A stretch of DNA of 64,000 nucleotides from Agrobacterium vitis (GTDB lineage Bacteria; Pseudomonadota; Alphaproteobacteria; Rhizobiales; Rhizobiaceae), in NCBI RefSeq assembly GCF_013426735.1, contig NZ_AP023272.1:2586501-2650500 (forward strand), given 5' to 3'. The notes beneath the pieces were generated by a model that saw only the letters and a list, made by a program, of their open reading frames with translations, searched no databases and was not told the DNA's origin. Shown piece by piece: positions 1-8,512 of the stretch. The first letter of the stretch is position 1, and every line of letters starts with the position of its first letter. A program made the translations under genes and the position numbers.

Positions 1-611
1 GTCTGACCCCAGAACAGTTCCCAATCACCAACCACCGCCGCATCCTGATAGAAATTGTCGGTGGAGCTGCGCAACTTCTGGCTGGCATCCGACCGGGTGT
101 CGGGATTGGAGCGGGTGATTTCCTGCATATGCGAGGCGCAGGTCAGTGTCACCGCGCCGGTATCGCCTTCGGCTGGGGTCTTGATCTCTATCGTGTCGAT
201 AAAGCCCAGGAACCGCAGTTCTGCCGGAGACACCAGCTTGCGGGTCTGCGGGGAAAACAGGCCGCGATAGATTTCCACGCGGGCCTGTTTGCAATCGTAG
301 AGCCGCACGGCCTGCGCCACCATATCATCAATCTGGGACATGGTGATGGTAACATTCTGCGCCTCCAAGGTCGAAACCAGCGGGATTTCTGTGATGCTGA
401 TCAATGTGCCGGAGCCGTAAAAGCTCCTGATATCGGCGTTGCCGGTGTCAGGGTGGACCACCTCGGCAGAGACATTGCCGACATCTGACCAGAAGCCGAC
501 AGCAGCCGGGTTACCAGTGGTTCGGTCGCGGGCGATAATCCAGAGAAAATCACGCGCCACCAATTGCCGCGCCGCCAGCGCGTTGGTGATTGCAGCAGGA
601 TATAAGCGCAT
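1..611 (-). CDS. Phage tail protein, minor tail/hub type, C-terminus cut by window edge
   Basis: An open minus-strand frame begins with ATG at 611 and stays open to the window edge, giving about 203 residues. The ATG overlaps the TGA of the preceding distal tail gene (ATGA), which shows translational coupling. The protein begins MRLYPAAITNAL and has alternating beta-rich stretches with no signal peptide. It follows the tape measure and a 208-residue tail-tip protein, the position of tail hub or minor tail proteins in siphophages. I do not recognise a precise family, so the role is inferred from position. Confidence 0.75.
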   Translation of the reverse strand, partial: MRLYPAAITNALAARQLVARDFLWIIARDRTTGNPAAVGFWSDVGNVSAEVVHPDTGNADIRSFYGSGTLISITEIPLVSTLEAQNVTITMSQIDDMVAQAVRLYDCKQARVEIYRGLFSPQTRKLVSPAELRFLGFIDTIEIKTPAEGDTGAVTLTCASHMQEITRSNPDTRSDASQKLRSSTDNFYQDAAVVGDWELFWGQ

Positions 612-1237
612 CAGCGCACCTCGATACCTTGGAAAGACACAGAGCCGCGCCCGGTGGACGCATCGGCTTCAGAGTAAATCGACCCCGGCACGATCATCAT
701 CGTGCAGGAGGGCCGCAGCAGCGTGACCGCAGACCCCGCAGCGGTCCCCGGCCACAGATGCGGGCGAAGCTCGAACGGCCCGGCAACACCCGACCCATTG
801 GCAACCGCACCCTCGACAATGCGGTAAAGTCCGCTGCCTGCAATCTGGATCATGTCGCCAACCGAGACCACATAACCGGCACCCAGCCCGGAGAGTGTCA
901 CACTCTTATTGTCACCGCCGATGGCCGACAGCACCACGCCATTCTCCGGCACGGGCTTGCCGGTCGGAGAGGCAATGGGCCGGGACCGTGACAGGGAATA
1001 TCCCCGGAAGTATTGCAGCCCGCCTTCCAGCGCCTCGATCCGCGCCCGCCAGGCGTCCAGGTCGTTCGGCTTCAACTGCTTTGTCTGATAGGCCGCCGAC
1101 CACAGCGGCGACCCCAGATCCTTCACATAAGTCACCCCGCCAGCGGTGCGCGATTGCTCCTGGCGAGACAGCGGTTCGAACTTGGTCGACCAGCCGGGGA
1201 AATCCGCGAGCAGGTCGATGGGATAGACGATGGTCAT
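611..1237 (-). CDS. Distal tail (tail-tip) protein of phage
   Basis: This 208-residue protein directly follows the tape measure gene, with its ATG overlapping the tape measure stop (ATGA), and it overlaps the next gene in the same way. The N-terminus (MTIVYPIDLLADFPGWSTKF) and the following segment with an EQSRTAGG stretch look like the small distal tail proteins of rhizobial siphoviral prophages. The rest is glycine- and valine-rich and predicted to be beta-structured. The family is expected to join the tail tube to the baseplate or hub. The assignment rests on position and general character, not on a diagnostic motif. Confidence 0.65.
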   Translation of the reverse strand: MTIVYPIDLLADFPGWSTKFEPLSRQEQSRTAGGVTYVKDLGSPLWSAAYQTKQLKPNDLDAWRARIEALEGGLQYFRGYSLSRSRPIASPTGKPVPENGVVLSAIGGDNKSVTLSGLGAGYVVSVGDMIQIAGSGLYRIVEGAVANGSGVAGPFELRPHLWPGTAAGSAVTLLRPSCTMMIVPGSIYSEADASTGRGSVSFQGIEVR

Positions 1238-3981
1238 ACCTTCACGCCCCTTGCCCGCGCGCCTTTCACAATCCCGATCACTTTGGCTTCAAGGGTCTTG
1301 CGATCCTGGGTCATGGCATTCTGCAAGCGCGCCACTGCCTCAGCATCCGCCCCACGAGCGTCAATGACCGGCGAGTAATTGATCTGGGTCGCGGCAGCTT
1401 TGCTGGACGCCGCCCTGGACAGATCCGGCATGCGCGGCGCACTTGGCCCGACATAGCCGCCGCTGGAATAGCCCTTCAGCCGCTTGCGCATGGCGTCCAG
1501 GCCAGCCGGTCCACCAGCCTTTCGAACGGCATCCGCATCAAAGACATACTCGCCCTTGTGCACGACGCCCGCAGGTTCATATTTGCCCCCCGCCCCGGTA
1601 TAGCCGCCATCGGCAAAGCCAATCGCCTTGGCAAAGCCGGTCAACCAGCCACCACTGCTGGTCGCGGACGATCCGCCGAACAGGCCGTCAAACGCGCTAT
1701 TCAAGGCCAGCTCGCCAAGCTTCTTGAGAACGCCGGACAGGGCATCGCTAAAGCTTTCGGCCCCCATGATCACATCGGAAAAGGCTGACTTGGCGGTATC
1801 GTAAAACTCTTGTGCTGCCTGTTGCGACCGCTGCTGGGCTTCCTCGACCTTGCGCAGGATATCGGCCTGCTCGGCATAAGCTTCTGACGCAGCTTTGATC
1901 TTGGCGATCTGGTCGGGGGTTAGTTCGACCGTGCGCCAGTTCTCATCATTGTTGCGTCGCGCTTCTTCACGAACATCCTGGAGCGCCTGCTGTTCGAGAT
2001 CGAGCGACATCCGACGCGCTTCCTGCTGACGGTAGGATTGCCCGACGACCGCCTGCTCTTCGACGAGGGCCGCCGTCCGATCCCGGATCGACTGAATATC
2101 CATATCCAGCCGGTCATCAGCCGTTACCCTCGGCACGGCAGTCTTTTTGCCGGTATCGGAGCGCCGCTCATCCGCTTTGACCTCCGCAATTGCCAAGGAT
2201 GTGATTTTATCATCAGGCAAAACCCCGCCCGTTTTAGCGAGATCCGCCTTGATTTTAGCCCTCTTGCCTTCAATAGCCAGCTGCTCTTTCGAAAGCGCGT
2301 TCTGGCGTTGCGCCTCATCAGCGTAGGCCTTGCCGATCCGCAGCATCTCCTCGCCCTGTTTGCGCGATTGCGCATATTGCTTGTATCCGGCAACCTGTTC
2401 TGGAGACATGACCTTTGCAGCCTGGACGGCGGCGAGATCGCTTGCTGTTTGTTGTGCAGCGACGCTGATCGTCGTCAGTTTCTTGAGGATTGGGTCTATC
2501 GCGTCTGCGATCTGCTGAAAATTGTAGTCCGCAGTCGCCATCTTAGCCAGAGATTGCCGCGCATCGTCAGCCGAAACAGAGCCGGTCTTAATGCCGTCAC
2601 GCAACCGTTCAAGTTCGGTCGCTTGCTCAGGCGTGATCAGGTTGGATTCACGCATTTTAGCAAAATACGATAGGAGGTTGATCGTCTCGTCACTGGTGCT
2701 TTTAAGAGACGAGGCCGCTACTTTGGCTTCCTGCGCCAACTGGTTTTCCTTAACGGCATTGTAGCTTTGGCGCGCCTTATCAACCTTTTCGGCCGATTCT
2801 TCGGCCGCCTCTCCGACACGCTTCAAACGCTCGGAAAACCGGTCAGCAGCTTGGCCTGCCTCACCCGATCCACTCGCAAACAGCGCCAAGGCACCCACAA
2901 CCGTGCCGCCGATGATCAGCCCAAGCGGACCGGCAGCAGCCCCGATGCCACTGATGGCGGTCGCAATACCGGCCATGGACGATGCGGCCCGAACCGCCGC
3001 GATCAGCCGAAAAACTGCCGCTGTGGCGAGGCCAAGATTGGCAACCATCAAAGCAATCGACCGGCCAACCAGAGCGGCAGCAATGACAGAGGCGAGCTTC
3101 AGGACGACATCGGCCGTCTGTTCAAAATTATCCGCCAGAGCATTCAATCCAGCCACCAGGCGCTGGGATGCGCCGAGGCTTTCATCCGTCTGGCCGATAT
3201 AACGGGTGAAAGCATTGTTAACCTTGGTCACGCCCTGTTCAATCGTCTGGGTGGCATTGGCCGCCATTCCCTGAATGGTTGGCAATCCCTTCAGGAACGA
3301 CTGAAAGAATTCCTGGTTGGACACTTTGCCATCATTCACCAATTGCTTGAGCTTGCTGACAGAACCGCCCGTAGCACTGAGACCATTGGCAACGGCGATC
3401 AGGATAGGGCGCGCCCCTTCATTGACTGAGTTGAATTCCTCGGCCTGGACGCGGGTCGAGCCTAAAAGCTGGCCGAGCTGCGTCAGAGCACCCTGGGCTT
3501 CGGTGGCAGACTTACCCTCGATCTTCAGAGCCGTGCCGACACCATCGGTGAACTTCAGCAGATCGGCCTGAGACGCACCAAGCGCATCGCCGGATTGCGC
3601 CGCCTTGCCGAACAGATCGGCCATAGCACCTATGGGCGCGGCATTGCGCTGGGCCGAGTTGTAAATCTGGTCGAGGACGGCCACCTGATTACCCCCCACG
3701 ACGCCGGCCACCGCCAGACTGTTCTTGGCGCTGGTCCAGGCATCGGCATAGTGGATGACGGAATCCACCGTCAGCGCGGCCGAGATCCCGGCCAGCGGTG
3801 CGATCAGCCCGCGCGCCATGGACGTGCCAAGCGCGGAGAACCGACCATCCATTTGCTTCAGGCGGTTTTCGATGGCGCGGGCCTGTGAACTGGTCACATT
3901 CGCGGCCTTCTGCATCTCGCGCTGATAGCCTTTAATGTCGGCCGAAAGCTGCACAACAAGCTTTTCTAGATCGGTTGCCAT
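1234..3981 (-). CDS. Phage tail tape measure protein
   Basis: The protein has 915 residues and sets tail length, acting as scaffold inside the tail tube and later helping DNA ejection. The N-terminal 250 residues match the tape-measure family pattern: a helical start (VVQLSADIKGYQREM), then DLFGKAAQSGDALG and GLPTIQGMA segments. Hydrophobic stretches around residues 300-370 are alanine- and isoleucine-rich, as is usual for these proteins, and the C-terminal half is charged and coiled-coil-like before a glycine-rich tail. A GTG at 3987 is possible, but ATG at 3981 has GAGG five bases upstream and is preferred. The gene is separated from the tail chaperone by the inverted rfbA gene. Confidence 0.93.
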   Translation of the reverse strand: MATDLEKLVVQLSADIKGYQREMQKAANVTSSQARAIENRLKQMDGRFSALGTSMARGLIAPLAGISAALTVDSVIHYADAWTSAKNSLAVAGVVGGNQVAVLDQIYNSAQRNAAPIGAMADLFGKAAQSGDALGASQADLLKFTDGVGTALKIEGKSATEAQGALTQLGQLLGSTRVQAEEFNSVNEGARPILIAVANGLSATGGSVSKLKQLVNDGKVSNQEFFQSFLKGLPTIQGMAANATQTIEQGVTKVNNAFTRYIGQTDESLGASQRLVAGLNALADNFEQTADVVLKLASVIAAALVGRSIALMVANLGLATAAVFRLIAAVRAASSMAGIATAISGIGAAAGPLGLIIGGTVVGALALFASGSGEAGQAADRFSERLKRVGEAAEESAEKVDKARQSYNAVKENQLAQEAKVAASSLKSTSDETINLLSYFAKMRESNLITPEQATELERLRDGIKTGSVSADDARQSLAKMATADYNFQQIADAIDPILKKLTTISVAAQQTASDLAAVQAAKVMSPEQVAGYKQYAQSRKQGEEMLRIGKAYADEAQRQNALSKEQLAIEGKRAKIKADLAKTGGVLPDDKITSLAIAEVKADERRSDTGKKTAVPRVTADDRLDMDIQSIRDRTAALVEEQAVVGQSYRQQEARRMSLDLEQQALQDVREEARRNNDENWRTVELTPDQIAKIKAASEAYAEQADILRKVEEAQQRSQQAAQEFYDTAKSAFSDVIMGAESFSDALSGVLKKLGELALNSAFDGLFGGSSATSSGGWLTGFAKAIGFADGGYTGAGGKYEPAGVVHKGEYVFDADAVRKAGGPAGLDAMRKRLKGYSSGGYVGPSAPRMPDLSRAASSKAAATQINYSPVIDARGADAEAVARLQNAMTQDRKTLEAKVIGIVKGARARGVKV

Positions 3982-4156
3982 GGGCACCTCAAAATTTGGA
4001 AGGATTTAGTCGGCGAATAGGCTGGTTTGCGCTATACGCGTGCAATGGACCATTTCTTCCGGTATGCCGCTGAAAAGGCATGTTTGTGGGAAAGAAGGGG
4101 CTCTTTCGGTCAATACGTGACAGATAAACAGAATTGATGTGTCAGGAGTTTTATTA

Positions 4157-5020
4157 ATGAAGGGTATCATTCTTGCCGGTGGCAGCGGAACACGTCTACA
4201 TCCCATGACGCTTGTCACCTCCAAGCAGCTCATGCCGGTTTATGACAAGCCGATGATCTACTATCCGCTCTCGACGCTGATGCTGGCCGGGATTCGCGAC
4301 ATCCTGATCATTTCGACGCCGAAGGATCTGCCGAACTTTCAAAACCTGCTGGGTGATGGGTCGAAATGGGGTATTTCGTTGACCTATGCCGAGCAGCCGT
4401 CACCGGATGGCCTGGCCCAGGCCTATATTATCGGAGCGGATTTCGTCGGCTCCAACCCGTCCTGCCTCATTCTGGGTGACAATATCTTCTACGGTCATGG
4501 CATCAACGACCTGTTCAGAAGTGCTGTGGCGCGCAATGATGGGGCAACCGTGTTTGCCTATCACGTCAACGATCCAGAACGCTATGGCGTGGTGGAATTC
4601 GACAAGGACATGAAGGCGGTTTCGATCGAGGAAAAGCCTCAAGCTCCACGCTCGAGCTGGGCCGTGACCGGGCTTTACTTTTACGACAAGGATGTCGTTG
4701 ATATCGCGGCAAACCTCAAGCCATCGGCCCGCGGCGAGCTGGAAATCACCGATGTCAACCGGGTCTATCTCGAACGGGGCCGGCTCAGTGTCGAAAAGAT
4801 GAGCCGTGGTTATGCATGGCTGGATACCGGCACGCCCGACAGTCTGCTGGATGCCTCGGAATTCGTCGCCACGCTGGAACGCCGTCAGGGCTTCAAGATT
4901 TCCTGCCCGGAAGAGATCGCCTATCGACTCGGTTTCATCGACGCCCAGCAGTTGGAGGCGCTCGGCCTGCAATATGGCAAGAGCGCTTATGGGCAATATC
5001 TACTGAAAAAAGTGCTCTGA
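4157..5020 (+). CDS. rfbA: Glucose-1-phosphate thymidylyltransferase inside the prophage tail operon
   Basis: The 287-residue enzyme makes dTDP-glucose from glucose-1-phosphate and dTTP, the first step to dTDP-L-rhamnose. The N-terminus carries the nucleotidyltransferase signature ([11 protein letters not shown], residues 6-16), followed by [16 protein letters not shown] and a GDNIFYG motif near residue 110; length is normal for RmlA. ATG at 4157 is chosen over an upstream in-frame GTG at 4139 because AGGAG lies at 4144-4148 and the family starts MKGIILAGG. It is the only plus-strand gene among the late genes and lies between tail chaperone and tape measure with 175-177 bp flanks. No rfbB, rfbC or rfbD is adjacent. 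It looks like a cargo (moron) gene that could alter host surface polysaccharide. Confidence 0.95.
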   Translation: MKGIILAGGSGTRLHPMTLVTSKQLMPVYDKPMIYYPLSTLMLAGIRDILIISTPKDLPNFQNLLGDGSKWGISLTYAEQPSPDGLAQAYIIGADFVGSNPSCLILGDNIFYGHGINDLFRSAVARNDGATVFAYHVNDPERYGVVEFDKDMKAVSIEEKPQAPRSSWAVTGLYFYDKDVVDIAANLKPSARGELEITDVNRVYLERGRLSVEKMSRGYAWLDTGTPDSLLDASEFVATLERRQGFKISCPEEIAYRLGFIDAQQLEALGLQYGKSAYGQYLLKKVL

Positions 5021-5197
5021 CGCTTTCAATTCACATGCGCATCTGCGTTACAGCGACTTGCATGAAAGCGTGCGGGGCGCTGTAGCGGCTTATATATGCA
5101 ACGTAATTCGATGTCGGACCGAAATAGCGGACAAAAATGCTTCATCCTCATTGCGCTGTAATATTCGATCTTTGCTCGACAACAGACCATCCCAACA

Positions 5198-5383
5198 TCA
5201 GCGGCTAATAAACTCCCAAAGATCATCCCTTTCCCTTTCCGACAGCGCGTTTTCCTCCTCCGGCACATTCGCCTTCATCCAGCCGTCAACCGCCGCGAAA
5301 AACTGGAACATGGACATGGCGCGGACCTCTTGTGGGGAGAACGCCATGGCCGCGCCATTGCCGTAGATGGCGGCAAATCTCAA
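5198..5383 (-). CDS. Putative phage tail assembly chaperone
   Basis: This small protein has 61 residues from a TTG at 5383, whose TTGA overlaps the stop of the upstream gene, or 49 residues from ATG at 5347. It contains FSPQEVRAMSMFQFFAAVDG and an acidic C-terminus ending WEFISR. Short proteins of this size lie just before the tape measure in GTA-like and HK97-like tail modules, where they chaperone tape measure folding. No slippery site joining it to the upstream frame was identified. In this window the usual contact with the tape measure gene is broken by rfbA. Confidence 0.6.
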   Translation of the reverse strand: MRFAAIYGNGAAMAFSPQEVRAMSMFQFFAAVDGWMKANVPEEENALSERERDDLWEFISR

Positions 5384-5763
5384 CTTTCCGTTGGGAAGGT
5401 CGTCGAGGGCATTGCCCCCTTTTGATTTGCCGCGTCTGGCTCCCCCGGCTTTTCATCCGGTGCTCCGACGATGCCGGCAGTGAGGATCGCATGGGCAAAC
5501 AGCAGATTTTCAGCGGGCGGGCGGGCCTCAACCCATTTGCGAACCAGGGTGAGCGCCTCGACCGGCGTCTTGCCGCCGCCGATCAGCCCGAAGCGGATCA
5601 CATGGGCGATGTCCCCCACCCGCCAAGTGCTGGTCTGAAGCCGGTCGAGGATCACATACGGCCCGGCATCGCAGGCCTCTTGCAATCCTTCCAGTTCGCC
5701 CCAGCCGAGACGGAAGGTGTAATCCCCATCCGCCCAGGTCAATGTCAGCTCGGCATTCCTCAT
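5380..5763 (-). CDS. GTA-gp10-like tail protein
   Basis: The 127-residue protein begins MRNAELTLTWADGDYTFRLGW, continues ELEGLQEACDAGPYVILDRL and has a GLIGGGKTPVEAL segment. This pattern fits the family found next to the tail tube gene in gene transfer agents and related alphaproteobacterial prophages (called GTA-gp10-like or tail tube terminator-like). Its ATG overlaps the tail tube stop (ATGA). The last 25 residues are polar and disordered-looking. The structural role within the tail is known only by family association. Confidence 0.7.
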   Translation of the reverse strand: MRNAELTLTWADGDYTFRLGWGELEGLQEACDAGPYVILDRLQTSTWRVGDIAHVIRFGLIGGGKTPVEALTLVRKWVEARPPAENLLFAHAILTAGIVGAPDEKPGEPDAANQKGAMPSTTFPTES

Positions 5764-6203
5764 TTCGGGGTGACCACGCGGGTCATCTTACCGTCGCTCT
5801 GCATCGAGATGCTGGCCGTGGCGCGCTTGCCGTTGTCGCCAGCACCTTCGAACTTCTCGACATGCATGCGGCCGGTCCATGTGATGGTTTTGGCCGGGAA
5901 CTCCCATTCGACCTTGACCGGAATGCTGTCGATGTCTTCCCAGGCATCGAGCCAGGTCTCAACGCTTTCCTGCGCCAGAACCCCCTCGCCTGAGATCGAC
6001 ATGGAGAGCGAGGAAGCATCACGGCCTACCCAATCGACGGTATCGGGATCATCGCAGTCAGGGATAGAGCTTTCCTCCAGACCCTTGTCGAGCGACACCG
6101 ACCGCTGGGTAAAGCCGCAAGGTGCGGAATAGACGATAGGAGTGGCGGAATTTCCGAGCAGAACACGGATCTTCCCGCCACGCATGGTGGTTGCTTGTGC
6201 CAT
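5760..6203 (-). CDS. Phage major tail tube protein
   Basis: The 147-residue protein begins MAQATTMRGGKIRVLLGN and has the beta-rich layout of siphoviral tail tube subunits, including SLSMSISGEGVLAQESVETW and a conserved AKTITWTGRMHVEKFEGAGDN-type stretch near the C-terminus. The subunit polymerises into the hollow tube around the tape measure. It lies downstream of the DUF3168 tail completion gene with a 26-bp gap and is coupled to the next gene by an ATGA overlap. Family length is normal. Confidence 0.85.
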   Translation of the reverse strand: MAQATTMRGGKIRVLLGNSATPIVYSAPCGFTQRSVSLDKGLEESSIPDCDDPDTVDWVGRDASSLSMSISGEGVLAQESVETWLDAWEDIDSIPVKVEWEFPAKTITWTGRMHVEKFEGAGDNGKRATASISMQSDGKMTRVVTPK

Positions 6204-6229
6204 GATGGCCTCCTGATTTTGGAAAAGTG

Positions 6230-6637
6230 TCAGTGATTTTCGATAGCGGCGCGGAAGGTCAGCGCAATATGCGTGGTCAATCCATCCGGGTCGCGCAGAT
6301 CGCGCCGGCTATCCAGTTCGAGATAGACAAGCGCATTGTCATTGAGGGACAGCATATCGCCGGACAGCGCCGCAACGATTGCCTTGGCAATCCGCCGCCC
6401 CTCGGCAAAGCCAGGATCATCCGACCAGACGCTGAGCTGAATCAACAGGTCGGACAGGTCCAGCCCATCGGCATCTTCGGGCAGCTCCTGGGTGGGGCCG
6501 AAGGACACATAAGGCAGGCTCACGCCCTGCGGCACCCGGTCATAGACGCGACCGGCGATTAAAGCCGTCACATCAGCATCGGCTTTCAGGCAGGTGACAA
6601 TCGCCACCTGTAATTCGTGGGCCGCATCTTCGCTCAT
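6230..6637 (-). CDS. DUF3168 tail completion (terminator) protein
   Basis: The protein has 135 residues. The N-terminal helix (HELQVAIVTCLKADADVTALI) is followed by GRVYDRVPQGVSLPYVSFGP, the hallmark of DUF3168 proteins, and a C-terminal THIALTFRAAIE strand. The family corresponds to gpU or gp17-like terminators that cap the tail tube at the head-proximal end. It overlaps the preceding HK97 gp10-like gene by an ATGA. Confidence 0.85.
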   Translation of the reverse strand: MSEDAAHELQVAIVTCLKADADVTALIAGRVYDRVPQGVSLPYVSFGPTQELPEDADGLDLSDLLIQLSVWSDDPGFAEGRRIAKAIVAALSGDMLSLNDNALVYLELDSRRDLRDPDGLTTHIALTFRAAIENH

Positions 6638-7095
6638 GAGGCCGCCACCTTTCGCGCTGCGGTTCGGACAGCTTTGCGCACCGCTCGCTTGGCTGACTTT
6701 TTGCTGGCCCGCCAGGACACATAGAAGAACGGCCGCGCCCTGGTGCCGGGATTTTCTGAGCCGGCATACATGCCGCCGTTCTTGTGGGGTGCCGTGCCAT
6801 ATTCCACCCAGCGGGCATAATAGGCCTCGGTGCTGCCGGCATAGATGGTGATGGAGAGATCATTGCCCATCTGCGATTCGACCGCGGCAACAATCCCCGA
6901 CCCTTTCGGCACCTTGCCCCAGGTCCAGCCGATACTGTCGCGCAAGACACCGTCATCGATTGCAACGAGATTTTTCATCATGGCGACGATGCTGTCGGCT
7001 GCGGCTTCCATGCCCGCCTTGATGTCGGCTTTGGCCATGTCGGGCAGGCGCTTTAGTTTTCTGTCCAGTTTGGCGAGATTGAGGATCTTGCTCAT
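6634..7095 (-). CDS. HK97 gp10-like head-tail joining protein
   Basis: The 153-residue protein begins MSKILNLAKLDRKLKRLPDM, a helical start with AADSIVAMMKNLV typical of the HK97 gp10 family. The middle has YAGSTEAYYARWVEYGTAPH, where the WVEYGT motif is diagnostic. The C-terminus is strongly basic with repeated KKSAKRAVRKAVR. Family members complete the neck between head and tail. Coupled on both sides by 4-bp overlaps. Confidence 0.88.
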   Translation of the reverse strand: MSKILNLAKLDRKLKRLPDMAKADIKAGMEAAADSIVAMMKNLVAIDDGVLRDSIGWTWGKVPKGSGIVAAVESQMGNDLSITIYAGSTEAYYARWVEYGTAPHKNGGMYAGSENPGTRARPFFYVSWRASKKSAKRAVRKAVRTAARKVAAS

Positions 7096-7454
7096 CCAGC
7101 CACCCCGCCACTCTGGCAGAGGAAATCGATCCAGCGCCGGTCGTCGTCAGTCCATTCACCCTGGGTAATATCCCTGACATTGAAGGTAAGCTGGGTATCG
7201 AGATCGCGAATGCGCCAGTCGGTTTCGACTTCCCTCGCCTCACTGCAATCGCGCACAAAAATCACCTGCGAATGCTCGCCTTGCAGCCGATCCGCCATCA
7301 CGGTCTCACCACCGCGAAGATGGACAAAACCCGCACGGCAACGATAGCGCTCAACCCACGATGCGACGGTGACACCATCGCCCCGGTCGATCTCTTCGCG
7401 CTGCTCGAAGACAATCCTGTGTTTCAAGTCACCCGTCGATCTCTTCCGCGCCAT
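7092..7454 (-). CDS. Phage head closure (head-tail adaptor) protein
   Basis: The product has 120 residues from ATG at 7454, which has AGGAGG six bases upstream; an in-frame GTG at 7469 is less likely. The sequence DLKHRIVFEQREEIDRGDGV followed by WVERYRCRAGFVHLRGGE is typical of the SPP1 gp16-like head closure family, and the end (DDDRRWIDFLCQSG) also fits. The protein seals the connector once DNA is packaged. It overlaps the small upstream gene by 26 bp. Confidence 0.85.
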   Translation of the reverse strand: MARKRSTGDLKHRIVFEQREEIDRGDGVTVASWVERYRCRAGFVHLRGGETVMADRLQGEHSQVIFVRDCSEAREVETDWRIRDLDTQLTFNVRDITQGEWTDDDRRWIDFLCQSGGVAG

Positions 7455-7626
7455 CGGACCCTCCTGCACTTTCGCGCGACGGCTTGGGCAGCTCGACCGC
7501 CTTTCCAGCCGCCACGGCCCGTTCGCCGCAGCGTTTCAGCACCGTCACTTCCATGCCGGCGCGGTAAGCAATCGTGGTGGCGCGGATGGGTTTGAAGTCA
7601 AAATCGTCCAGGAACCGCACCCGCAT
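7429..7626 (-). CDS. Small conserved phage protein
   Basis: The 65-residue protein starts MRVRFLDDFDFKPIRATTIA at ATG 7626, which overlaps the TGA of the connector gene. An in-frame start 18 bp upstream would lie inside that gene and is not needed. It has a short beta-rich N-terminal half (YRAGMEVTVLKRCGERAV) and a disordered, glycine- and serine-rich end. Position between connector and head closure genes suggests a neck or accessory function, but none is known to me. Confidence 0.7.
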   Translation of the reverse strand: MRVRFLDDFDFKPIRATTIAYRAGMEVTVLKRCGERAVAAGKAVELPKPSRESAGGSDGAEEIDG

Positions 7627-8174
7627 CACGCACCCCGCCGCCAATTGACCAGCAACCGGTCGAAGTCGGTCACCACATCCGCCGCGCTGCTTTCCGGCTT
7701 GCCGTAAATCTCAGCCACGCGCATGATGATGCCGAGGCGAAGATCAAAAGGCAGCTCAACAAACCCGACCTCATAGGTGACGGTCACAGGCGCTCCGCGA
7801 TGCGCCTGCGGCCAGGATCGGATAGGAACCAGGCCGAGCGTCAGCCCATCGGATTTGAGCCGATACAGCGCGGGATCGAGGACAATTTCCCCACCATCCG
7901 GTGATGTATAGGTGATGATGGGCTTACTTCCCGGTTTCACCGGTCCATCCGGCAGGCGCTCCAGATCAGCCCAGCTATCGCATTGCGCCACCAGGGTTTT
8001 CGGGGAGACCGACAGATTGCAAGTCTGCTCGACCACCGCGACGACTTCCTCGATCATCATTTGTAGGATGGCGTCATCATGGGCGGTATCGATGCCACAG
8101 CGCTCTTTGACGGTCGCGACCGTGACTGGCAGATCTGCCGCTTTCGCCGTGACTGTCGCGGCATACCAGCTCAC
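7626..8174 (-). CDS. Phage head-tail connector (gp6-like) protein
   Basis: The 182-residue protein has the connector layout: an N-terminal helical segment beginning LPVTVATVKERCGIDTAHDD, then ILQMMIEEVVAVVEQTCNLS, a central strand-rich part with GPVKPGSKPIITYTSPDGGE, and a C-terminal LPFDLRLGIIMRVAEIYG helix. Such proteins bind beneath the portal. It is coupled by 4-bp overlaps to the small gene on either side. Confidence 0.85.
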   Translation of the reverse strand: MSWYAATVTAKAADLPVTVATVKERCGIDTAHDDAILQMMIEEVVAVVEQTCNLSVSPKTLVAQCDSWADLERLPDGPVKPGSKPIITYTSPDGGEIVLDPALYRLKSDGLTLGLVPIRSWPQAHRGAPVTVTYEVGFVELPFDLRLGIIMRVAEIYGKPESSAADVVTDFDRLLVNWRRGA

Positions 8175-8452
8175 GCGCCACCGCCTTCTGCCGACTTGGT
8201 CGCCGCTGCCAGCGCTGCAACGGTTGCCGCATGCTTGGTGCGCAGGGTGTCCAGTTCGCTTTTCTGGGCGCGCAGCACCATGTTTTCGGCGCGAAGCTTG
8301 GCAAGTTCGCCGTCCTGCTCATCCGCGACGGCAACGGCAAGGCCTGCTTCGATCAACCGACGCGCTTGCGGGATCTCGTAGCGATCCGTCACCTCGCCTC
8401 GGTTCAAAACAAAGTCCGTCCCGGCAACGCCGGTCAGCATTTTGATTTTCAT
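8171..8452 (-). CDS. Small phage protein with coiled coil
   Basis: The 93-residue product begins MKIKMLTGVAGTDFVLNRGE. The first 45 residues resemble short beta-rich proteins seen after capsid genes, with a GEVTDRYEIPQARRLIEAGLA segment shared with many phage accessory proteins. Residues 46-85 form a likely coiled coil (ELAKLRAENMVLRAQKSELD). GGAG lies seven bases before the ATG. Position after the capsid gene suggests a head accessory role; no firm function is known. Confidence 0.7.
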   Translation of the reverse strand: MKIKMLTGVAGTDFVLNRGEVTDRYEIPQARRLIEAGLAVAVADEQDGELAKLRAENMVLRAQKSELDTLRTKHAATVAALAAATKSAEGGGA

Positions 8453-8512
8453 GGCTGTTCTCCAATCAGGAAACCGGCCGGCGCTGATTGCGCCGACCGT
8501 GACCAGGCGCGA

